The translations under genes and the position numbers were made by a program. Source: Macquaria australasica (lineage: Eukaryota; Chordata; Actinopteri; Centrarchiformes; Percichthyidae). Taken from it: 64,000 bases of DNA. Location: NCBI GenBank assembly GCA_005408345.1, contig SEMN01001025.1, forward strand, positions 60,069 to 124,068. The letters are read 5' to 3'. Below the pieces are notes generated by a model. The model was given only the letters and a program-made list of their open reading frames with translations, was not told where the DNA came from and ran no database searches. Every line of letters starts with the position of its first letter. The first letter of the stretch is position 1. Shown here piece by piece: positions 10,940 through 21,900 of this stretch.

Positions 10940-12970
10940 GACACAAAAGTAATTTATTTATTAATTACTAATTTGAGATAATGTTTGGTCAGAAACGTTC
11001 CTCCTGAGAACCACCAGGCTCTGTCCGATCTCCGGATAAATGTAGAATTGACTTTTATTTCACCGTTCAGACAAGAAGATGCTCCAAATCGCCTTAAACA
11101 GGAGACCAACACACGACAGACTGTTTTTAATAATCCTGAACTGAGTGTAAATAATGCACAGACTAATTTTTCCTCTCCGACCAACATCTGCCTTCTGATA
11201 ACAAGGAGGAAACAGTTGAACACACTTTTCTGCAGCCAAATTTAAAACCGGTTTAAATATTTTGAGAATTGATGTGAAGCTATTTTTGTTTCCTGCGTTT
11301 TTTTAGTTTTTTTTTTAACAACATATCAGGGTTGCTGCTGAAGTGTTCTTGCAGCAACTGGCGTCGGTCTAAAACACCAGAGCGACCGCCAGTTTGAGCT
11401 TCACCGAGTTTGGATTTCTTTTATACAAACACCTTGATGCTGTAAAAAGATGTAGATGATTGTATACATTTTGTGTGATAATGACTAAACAGGAAGCTGC
11501 TACGTCACCAGCCCACTGACTGATGGGAAACTTAATATTCTGCTGATTTAAAAGGAAAAATCCCCTTAAATACTTTATCATTAGTCGTGACTTCAGCACA
11601 GTTTTAATCATCAGCTCCCCTGAAGAGACTAAAACCAATTAAACTTATAGTGCAGCCTCAGCCTGATAATCACTTCTTCCTCCGAACAAAAACTATTCTA
11701 AATACATCAGAGTCGTACTGCTGCATTTGGTGACAAATTCCCCTTCAGTGGAGTTCGTCTGCTGAAATCAGAAAATACAACATGTCCCGATATATGAAAT
11801 TCAATTATTGTCTTTGGTTCCTGAAACGTTGTCGTTGTCTTCTGGGTTTAAACCTCCACCTACGCAGCAGGATGTAGGTTATTTAAAGTTCATTTAAAAC
11901 AGTGAAAGAGTCAAATATAAGGTTAAGAAGTAGAATTAAACATGTAAAGACACCATCCAAACCTGAACTTCAAATCAAAGTAAGACTCGCTGGTGCCCCA
12001 TGAATTCATACAGTCCAGTATGTCAGTGACATATAATTAAAGTCGACTCTGCGTTAATTATAAGCCAGAAATCAGTGGATGGAAATAAAAAGTAGAAACG
12101 TATATTTAAGATATTTTAAGCCATTTTTGTCACAAGAAGGAAAAATACAATTTCTTTCCAGATTAAACGCCAAGAAAACATTTTCATGACATTAAACTAA
12201 ATTTAAGACCTTTAATTTACATAGTTGTTTTCATTTTAGACTCTTCAGGACTTTCAGAAACATTAAAAATGTCATAGTATCTAAACCTTTCTGTAGCAGG
12301 GAAATCATTGACTTATCTAACAGTATCTGTTGGGGGATTTTTCTTTTTCAATAGCACATTAGTGTCATTCTTGCAGTTGTTGCAGCTCTACCGACACTTG
12401 ATGTTAAACAGCTGAGTCCCGAGAGTCTTTGAACGCTGCTCTGGATATTTATTAGCATCTTGGTTGAACCCTCCTGTACATGAACTGCGTATTTAAAGTG
12501 TATTTCCTGCTGAAGCCCCGCCCCCTGTGACCTCACGTTATGACAGAAACATGGAAGTTGTATAAATGTGTTGACTGACAGCTGGGGCGGATCAATAAAT
12601 ATTCTTTATATCAATATCACAATTTAAAGATTACACTTTTCAGTTAGAACCACCTCCGTTTGTAGAGATTTGGGAAACAAACTCTGGAAGTAGATCCCTT
12701 AGCAGTTAGCTTCAGTCGCTAATCCCTGCGTTTACGTTCAGTCTGACCCGGGGACAGTAAAGTTTATCAGGAGGCTCGCTCGTCTGTGTTGCCGTTTCCT
12801 GAATCTCTACAACATCAGCAGGCGCCACAGTTATTTAAGAGGGTTAAAAAACAACAAACTAAAAAGAAAAGTTTAGAATAAGTTTGTATTAAAGTGTTTC
12901 TTTTATCAAGACGCTGGTGAGTTTTCTTTGAAATACAAATGTACCAACATGTGAAGTGAACAATGTTGAA

Positions 12971-12976
12971 TTTATT
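12971..12976 (-). terminator. cacna2d4: candidate polyadenylation signal of cacna2d4
   Basis: TTTATT on the plus strand is AATAAA on the minus strand, about 1.25 kb past the cacna2d4 stop. It is the first canonical hexamer I noticed on that strand. Confidence 0.3.
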
Positions 12977-14228
12977 GATGTTTCTTTTTTGCATTTGGAT
13001 GAAGGACAGTTTTCAAACCTTTTGTGGATGTTTCATCACCATATTTAGTACAACGTTACACCAACGAACTGCTGACTGTTTGATATTTGTTAACCGGTCC
13101 CTGTTCAGAGCTGAGTGAACGGAAAATAACTTGGATAACTACACCGAAACTACGTGACTCATGTCAACATCGTCTGTCATCAAATATCTTTGCAACTCAA
13201 AACGACAGATTTGGATAATCAGTTTAAAACACACGTTGGCCATCAAGTTACTCGTTTTGGTGATTTTACAGGTCAGGAGCCGTCCATGTTTAAACTGAGC
13301 TAAATCTGACTGAAAAGAGTTTAAAAAAAAAATTTTTTTTGAGGTCTAAGTTACATGTAGCCATTGTTTCCACAGTATTTCATATTGAAATGCTTTTAAA
13401 ACAATAGTTATATGTAACTTAGATCTCTGTAAAACTTAACTCTTCAACCACATTCAGCCCAGTTTAATCGACATCTTTACCAAAATGATTCTTACTGGGC
13501 GATTTCCTTAGAAACAAAGGGAAATCATTTCTTTCGTTTACAGAAAATTCAAATCAGAACTGTTTGATATTCAACATGTGACAGCTGCTGAGTCTTGTAA
13601 AACATCTGTAAACTGCTGCAAGTCTGTCTTCTAACAGTGTTGTTGCACTTAATCTGAAGAACCGAACACCTGATTCATGAGATCTATTCTAACAAAGCAC
13701 ACGACTAAAGCTTCTCCTGCAGGGAAATGTTTTTATGACGCTGGTTAATGATTTCTGCTCCTTTAATGTTTGGCTGCTGCATTTTTGACCTTTGACCTCT
13801 CAAAGAGCTGAAAACAGTGTTTAAACCTCAACCCTAAAGTGTAAATCATTTGAATGTAAAACTACTCGTACACAATATTTCTGTATCAAAAAGACACAAA
13901 GACTCTACATTCTTTGAGTGTAATGGCAAAATCACACAGCTGCACACTTTCCGTCTGTCCATCAGAGTGAGGACTCTTCTCTCTCCAGCTCCTTCATCCC
14001 CCGTTCACTTTATATCAAGTCTAGATTCAGTCTTTAAAAAATAGCCCTTTTTATCTCCGCTGCAGAGAGCCGAAGCTCGTCTCAACAGCAGGAAAGAGAA
14101 GTCCTGTCGTCTCTCGTGGCAAGTAAAAAAAAAAAAAAATCCTTTGGCTACCTGCTCGACTTTTTTTTGAAAAGTTTCTACTTTCCTGCTGCCGCTCCAA
14201 GCCTCCTGGTCGGTGGGTTGGTCCTGGT

Positions 14229-15848
14229 TTACGTCCAGCGGGGGAGCGACGAGATGAGCAGCGAGGCCGAGAAGAGAGCGAGCGACAGGGAGATGGAGGC
14301 CGCCCCGCCGCACTCCTTCGCATTCTCCTGTTGGACAAATTCAACATGTTAGAGCTAACGAGAATACGTTTCATTAACTAAATCAACAGTCTTTAAAGTG
14401 TTAATAGTCTGTGTGTAAAGTTCTTGCTAACTTGATTTAGTAAATTAGGGTGCACAGTGCAAAGTGAAGAGACGTTTCAGCTACTGAAGACAAACATCTG
14501 TAGTTCTGTCCAATCAGCTGTAAACAGGAGCCAAGTGATACTAAACCAAACCGACAGTAAATTTAATGTGGGTATGTTAGTTTACGTGGTTGTTAAACAG
14601 CTTTTTAAAAACATTTTAAATGGTCATGTGTTAGCACTCCACATCTCAGAGAGAAATGCTGAACTTCACTACATTTATCTGAGGGCTTTAGTTACTTTTC
14701 AAATTAATGATTTTATATATAAAAAAAACATAACAGTGCATCGTGATCAAGATTAAACTACCAAAAGTACATGAAGTAGTTAAAATCAGCTCCACCTCCG
14801 ACGACATTAAACTACCACTTACATATTAATACATCAATAATAATGATCCAGTAAAACTCACAGTATCCATTCTGCATCATGAGTACTTTTACTTTTGATA
14901 CTTTAAGTACATTTTGTTGCCGATACTTCTGTAATGAAGTATTTTTATACTGTTGCTACTTTTACTCAAGTATATATATAATATATACAATGATACTTCT
15001 TCCACCACTGCTTACTGGCTGTAAATATTTAGTGACATTTCTACAAAAGGACAAGTTTGATCGCTGCTGCTTCACAGTCCAAATCAATCAGTCAGTTCCC
15101 TTCCTCATGTGTTCATACTGCTGTCTGCATGTCTGGTGACTCACCTTTGGGTGGTAGGCGTGGCAGGACTGTGGACGCCGCCGCACCTTCTGGGATTTCA
15201 TCCTGTTGCACTTCACTGTGGCGTTATGTTCACTGCCGTTAAGGAAAAAACACCGCTCACTGCCGCGGAACATCGTTTGAACATTTTTGATGCCGATACC
15301 AAAAGGAATATAAACCAGTTTTTGTGCAGAAAACATTTAACAAAAGAAGCCAAAGTTTCCAAAAGTTATAGAACTTTTACATGAAATTTGTCTAAATAAA
15401 ATACAGAACAAAACTGGGAAAAATTACATCAGGAACTATCTGATCAAAGAAGAAGTGAACAACACTACAGATGTTCTATCCCAACTTTCAGTATTTGAGA
15501 GCGAAACATTTTAGTAGTTTGTTACGCAGCACTATCGACTAACTGTCCTTCCTCAGTGATGCTGGAGTTACATGAGCACTCTGCAGTGCAGTAAGAGGTA
15601 TTTGAACGCATCGCTGACCTCTATGTGACCTCAGGAGCAGCAGACTGGACTGCGTCCCCGCTGCAGTAACTCTGGTTGTTTGTATCCAGCAGGGGGCGCT
15701 GCTGCTGCTCTCTGCCAGTAAGTGAAGGATATATTTGATCTCTTTGGGCTCCAGCAGGATGGATCCATACTGACGAGAACAGTCACAGTCGGCCTGAGTC
15801 ACAACCAGAACCAGGTTACTGTCAGGAATCTGCTGCACCACAAACATC
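14229..15848 (-). CDS. cacna2d4: cacna2d4 C-terminal exons with hydrophobic anchor signal
   Basis: In transcript order the exons are 15848-15733, 15227-15145 and 14327-14229, with TAA at 14231-14229. They encode MFVVQQIPDSNLVLVVTQAD, CDCSRQYGSILLEPKEIK, then YNATVKCNRMKSQKVRRRP and QSCHAYHPK. The tail is ENAKECGGAASISLSLALFS followed by ASLLISSLPRWT. The last about 20 residues are hydrophobic and follow small residues (CGGAAS), as in a GPI-anchor signal, the anchoring reported for alpha2delta proteins. The first two exons are joined by an AT-AC intron. The assigned stop comes directly after the hydrophobic stretch, giving the expected C-terminus. Confidence 0.9.
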
Positions 15849-18267
15849 CTGAAACACAGACCGCAAGTTACAATCAGTCAATCAATCAATATACAACCTC
15901 ATAACACTCAAGTGTCATCAATAACAAATGACCGGACATCCATGAGCCAATTTACAGTTAATTAAACCTACAATCATTTAATCACCATGGCAACATGAGT
16001 TTATAATTTAAAAAGAAATTCCACCATAAATCTGAATCCTCATGTTAATATTCAGGGTTCGTACAAAGTCTTGAAAGTTTGGAAAATGCTTAATTTTAAC
16101 TTATCTTTTCAAGGCTATGAATACGCTTGAATTCGAATATAGTCCTTAAAAAATGCTTGATTTTCAACATAATCTGGTGTTTCATCGACACCAGAAATCT
16201 TTTAATATGTGAAATGAAACGATCCTGTTGTGAGTTTTAATTTTAAAAAGCTGTACGAACCCTGAATATTGTTCAGTTCAGTCTCACCTTCACTTCGTAG
16301 TCGTGTTTGTTATTAAAGAGCAGATTATCTCTCATTAGATTTTAGAGATTAAATGAAGATTCAGTTTATTAATTAAGTTAGACCTTTTTAAGCAGAAAAG
16401 CCTAACCAGGGACGGGTTCCAAATTAGCCTTGGCTAGAAATCCTAAATGCAATACATCGGTAGCATGTTTTTTGTAACTTGTTGCGATGTTTTCTTGCAT
16501 TGTCCCTGAGAAATTAACTGCTACTAATAATAACTTGTTAAGTGTCACAACAATGAAATAGTTTGCTACAGTTTTCTCTCTATGGTTTGATGTCAAAGTG
16601 CACAGAGATATAAGTAAAGTTTAATAGTCATAAGTCAAAACATATGTAGAGTATACATGAATGTAACTTTGCATGGTGGCTTGTTTTTACATTGTACATA
16701 TCACAACAGGACACTCGCACGTTTTTAAATCCTGTAATTTGAGCCTGAACGCTGGTGGACAGCTGATACTTTACTGTCCAAAACTAGCAGAATTTAAATT
16801 CTGTTTTAGGGTGCACTTAAGTTTTATCAAACCTTTTATATTTCTTTCATGAATAAAGACAATAACCTCGACGCACTAGAAGGTTATGAGGTTTGACCAC
16901 AAGGTGGGGCTGTAGGAGTTTGTATTCTTGCTCGTATGAGAGAGAAGGTCCTCACAAATACAGAAACTAAAAGGACAGTTGAGTGGAGTTTAGTTTGACT
17001 TCTGTATGTTGGAGTTTAAATAGTAATCAGTGAGCAGGACGAGGAGGTTCAGGTCACATTTGTTTTAGACCTTCAGGACATTTTTGGAGAGTGAGGACGT
17101 TTTGTCCGGTCCTCACTTCCTGTTACTGTTGAGGTAAGAATTAGGTTAAAGTTGGAGGTTAACATCTAATGAAGAAGCACATTTCCTGCTGGAGGCATCA
17201 GACACAGACGACTTCTTTAAACAGAAAACATTTTACCGAATTAAAACCCAAGGTTTCGTCTTACAGCTTCATCAGGAGACAAACGGGAAGTTTAAACTTT
17301 CAAGACATTTTCAAACACGTCCTCTGGAATAATCACACCATGCAGTGATCAGGCCATCCTGTGGTTCAATCACAACACAACAGCCAAAAGAATAAATCTA
17401 ACTCAGTATCATTTCCAACATCAACGATCAAAGTTAAACTTAGTTTGTAAGAAACCACAAGTGTAGTTCTTTATTCATCACCGTGTTTAATCTTTACATC
17501 CAAAACACTTCCCGTTTCAGAAGCTTCAGATCCAGAACTTTCTCAGTGCCTTGAAAGTACTCAAGTACTGTACTTAATTCTACTTTATACGTTTACTCCA
17601 CCACATTTATTTTACAGCTTTAGTTACTAGTTACTTTTCAGATTCATATTTTACAAATAAAACGTGAGATTAGTTTATAAAATATGATGCAGTTCTAAAA
17701 AGTTGTTAAAATAAGCTCCACCTTGACAAACACTGTAATGCATCACTAATAATATTCCAATAATATATGAATAATAAATATAAGACTCTGTATGATGCTA
17801 TTGCATGAGTGCTTTTGAGTACATTTTGCTGCCGATACTTTTGTACTTTTACTGAAGTAAATCTTTGAATGACTTTTACTTGTAATAGAGTATTTTCTCA
17901 ATGAAGTTTTGCTACTTTTGGTTGAGTAAAACATCTCAGTTCTTCCACCTTCTTCGCTCCAGGGGAAGATGTTTTAATACAACATGCTGGACGATGTTAG
18001 AAAATGGATTTAAAGTTTAAACTTCCTGTTTGGCCGCTGATGAAGCTGTAAGACAAAACTTTGGGCTTTATTTCAGCAAAATGGGGTCTGAATAAAGAAG
18101 AAGTCTGTGTAAGGTTAAAGGTGTGTGTGTGTGTGTGTGTGTCGTACTTCTGGCAGCGTCCACACTTGATGAGGCTGTTGGCCTCTTTGATGGACGAGTC
18201 GTACATGAAGCCGGGATACGCCGTGTCGCAGGGCTGCAGAGCCTCCATCTTCTTCTGCTTATGAGCT

Positions 18268-18302
<35 letters not shown>

Positions 18303-18449
18303 TAATACACAGTGAGAACTGAACCTAAAGCAAATTCTTTCTAATTTTAATCTAAACTCATCCAGTGAATAAAAGACGACCATCAGAATGTCCTCAGTGT
18401 GGACAGTTTTCGTTGTCTTTCTGTCTCTGTGAGGACGTTTCCTCTTTAT

Positions 18450-18488
<39 letters not shown>

Positions 18489-21400
18489 ATGCAGACATGT
18501 ACTCACATGTATGATATCCAGCCTTGGCTGAGTGGATGAAGATGGATCATGGTGAAGACACAGAGAACACAGCCAAGTGATGATGAAGATGATGATGGTG
18601 GTGAAGATGAAGATGGAGATGATGATGAAGATGAGGCCGCCATTTTGAAACAATGTTTGTAAATGAGACAGAAGTTTTGACGTGAAGAAAACAAACAGCT
18701 AAATGCTAACGTCAGCATGCTAACATGAAGACGTTTAGCAGGTATCATGTTCACCATCTTAGTTTAGCATGTTAGCATGCTGACATTTGTTAATTAGCAC
18801 TAAACACAAAGTGCAGCTGAGGCTGATGGGAATGTCTGTAGTTCTGCAGGTTTTTGGTCATAAACCAAAGTGTTGGACACATTAACATGTTGACCTGATG
18901 GTGGCGCTGGAGGAAAAGTCAGAGGAGTTATTACAGTTCATCCTGAGGGGAACGTGAACGACGAACATAATTTCGTTTCAATCTGCTAAACAGTTGAGAT
19001 ATTTCACTGAAAAGCATGAACGTGAACCTCATGGTGACCATCCACAGAGCCACAGAAAAGAAAAGCTGAACTCGTGTGAACAGACTTCAGTCTGAAGATC
19101 AACCGAAATTCTTACCGTCCACAAAATAATCGGAGTGCCAGAGACCACAGAGATTAAAGTCCAGCAAGAACCTGACAGGGGACACAAACACACATTTAAC
19201 ACGCTTCTACACCATCACATCACATCACCTCCACACAGCAGATCTGTGAAGTCTTTCTGTTCAGAGATCAAACATCCTCCTTTTCTCAGGTGGTGATTTT
19301 ATGTTGGAGACTCTTTGTTTGATTCATGCGTAATGAAAAACATTAAATCCAGCACACCTGGCTCATTAATATTAAATGTATCTACAGGACATATTTCACT
19401 TCCATTTAAGGTTCGAAACTCTCACTGCACCTTTAACACGACCTGCAGCTTCAGTATCGCACGTTTTCTGTGACATTACAGACTCATGTCTGTTTACTGG
19501 ATATAGAAAATGACTAAATCACTATTTTTAAACGAAGTCTTTGCTGGTTTAAATGACCAAGTCTCAGTTACACAATGACTGCAACCTTCAATACGGACAA
19601 ACAGAACTCATTTATTCCTTTAACAACCTTTCCGTCTATAAGATGATTTAACATGTTCACTGGTGTTAATGAAGTGAATAAAATAGCCACAGGAAAACGT
19701 GTCTCGTGTCAGTGAAACATCTGGATCCTACATTTAGTTCCCGTCACTCTCCACAGACAAACTGCTGAATAAAAGCAGCAGTTGACACTTACATGAGTGC
19801 GTTGGAGAAGAACCATCTGATCAACGCTGCGATGCCATAAAACGGCTGCAGGAGAAAACGGAAAACAACAAGTTCATACAAGAACTGTTCCAAAATGATC
19901 GACAGAGAATCCCTTTGTTCCACAATTTGAGAAAATAAATGTGTCAAAATGCAGAAAATCAACATTGTTTATTATCTAGTCTTATTTTTCACTCGTTGGT
20001 TTTGTTGAATGGATTTTAGTTTTGACTAAAAACAAACAATCCAACTCTGTTTAACCTGGAAGCAGTCCGATGTTTGAAATCTACTGTGGTGGAAGAAGTA
20101 CTCAGATACTTTACTTCAGTAAAAGTACTAATACCACTCTGCCAAAATACTCCACCACAAGTAAAAGTCAAGTAGTTTTGAGCTAAATGCTAACGTCAGC
20201 ATGCTAACATGCTCACAATGACAATGCTAGCATGTTGACGAGTGTTACACCATGACTGTATGAAATCACTTAAATCACAAAAAGAGTTTATGTAGCTGAA
20301 GAAGAAGGAGGAGGATTTTCACTTCATCCTTCAGTTTATCACAAACATTCAAAATCACCACATCTGGAGATACGTGGTTTTCACTGGACAGGAAGTAACT
20401 AAAGCGGTCAGACAAATGTAGTGGAGTAAAAAGTACAAGATTTGTATTAAGCTGCATAAAATAGAAATACTCAAGTACCCTGAATTTATACTTGAGTACA
20501 GAACTGAAGAACTGACGACTGTATGATGAAGTTAACAGAGCTCCTCTGTGGCTGACTGAGCGTGTTGGTGTGCAGTGATGAGACTCACGCTGAGCAGAGG
20601 CCGGGCGCTGTTGGCGTGATGGTGATGGTTCTTACACATCGCCTGGTAGTCGAACAGCGACACTCTGCACACAAACAAACATCCAGACTGACTTCAGCAA
20701 CGTTAAGCATGTTCAAATCCTACACATACTGGGTTTAATGTTTTCAAGTGAGGAGATTCAAATCTGTTTGAATTCAAAACGACTTAAAATGTATTTTAGT
20801 TAAAGGGCCACAGAGGACGTCGTACGACTTGTTGAGAAAACTGGTATTTGCATTGAATAAGCTTTCTAAACACATTCCTAACAAATATTTTATCATATCT
20901 TATAAAGTGTCAAAAGGTTTGACGTCCGTCAGTCGTACTTTTTGAACATTCCCATCTTGATCAGCGACGCCATGACGGAGCCGTCCACCTCGCCGAAGAA
21001 ACGACCGACCTGGAGACGACAACGGGAACAAAGTTTGTTAAGAGCAACATAAACACAACACATCTGTCCACACAGACAGCTGGACAGACGGGATCAATAA
21101 ACATGTTAAATCATAGTTCATTCAGTTAGTTTTTATATCTGGAACACGTAGAGTTCATATCATAAGTAGCTCTTACAAATATTAAACTGTTTCCAGTAAA
21201 GACAGAGACACAACTCCCCCAAAGAATAACATCGAAAGTCATAAATTAAATTATCCTCACTGCAACATCTGCAGGAGATTTTCTCTTCCAGTCTGCTTCT
21301 TACAGAAAAGACTAAAACCCTGACAGATAGATAAAATAAAAGCTCTGATTGTTGAGTAAGAATACTGGGAGGTTACAGCAGGAACGAAACAGATGGTGTG

Positions 21401-21869
21401 AGGCGTTAAATTGTGATTTAAAGTTATTTCTGTGTGTCTGCAGTGTGTCGACCCTCTCAGGCCCTCAGCAGCAGCAGAGTCTGAATTATTCAGAGCGTTT
21501 TGTCTCAGCAGCTCGGTTCACGTTTACAAGCTGCTCTCTGCACACACTTTCTCTCCGCCTGGACGGGATTTTCCCAGCAGCCTCGGAGGACTCGCAGGTT
21601 GCTGAGCGTTAGCAGTCGGATGCTGCTTACAGTGAAACTCGACCCTCTGTTTATCTGACAGCAGCAGCAGCAGAGCAGCAGCAGCAGAGCAGCAGAGCAG
21701 CAGAGCAGCAGCAGCAGAGCAGCAGCAGCAGAGCAGCAGAGCAGCAGAGCAGCAGCAGCAGAGCAGCAGCAGCAGAGCAGCAGCGCAGCAGCAGCGCAGC
21801 AGCAGCTACAGGCAGCAGCAGCAGCTACAGGCAGCAGCAGCAGCAGCAGAGCAGCAGCAGCAGAGCAGC

Positions 21870-21900
<31 letters not shown>

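Larger units (their letters stand above)
10740..14228. other. convergent 3' intergenic region between afg3l1 and cacna2d4
   Basis: It holds the 3' untranslated ends of both genes, which point towards each other. A short imperfect hairpin is near 11354-11393 (AACTGGCG...CCGCCAGTT). No coding frame was recognised and no transposon ends were seen. Confidence 0.6.
15849..18147 (-). other. cacna2d4 intron, one inverted-repeat element
   Basis: The intron upstream of exon 15848-15733 contains the 224-base inverted-repeat element at 16047-16270 and AT-rich unique sequence. No nested gene was seen. Confidence 0.7.

Noticed and set aside
14005..14313. Alternative, longer cacna2d4 C-terminus on the minus strand
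   Set aside because: It is in a different frame from the exon entered at 14327. The in-phase frame ends in TAA at 14231-14229 right after a hydrophobic anchor signal, and the longer frame runs through a poly-T stretch.
15228..15236. Ordinary AG acceptor (GGCAG) for the cacna2d4 exon at 15227
   Set aside because: It would add bases that break the match to the family and there is no matching GT donor at the upstream exon; the AT-AC pair fits both ends.
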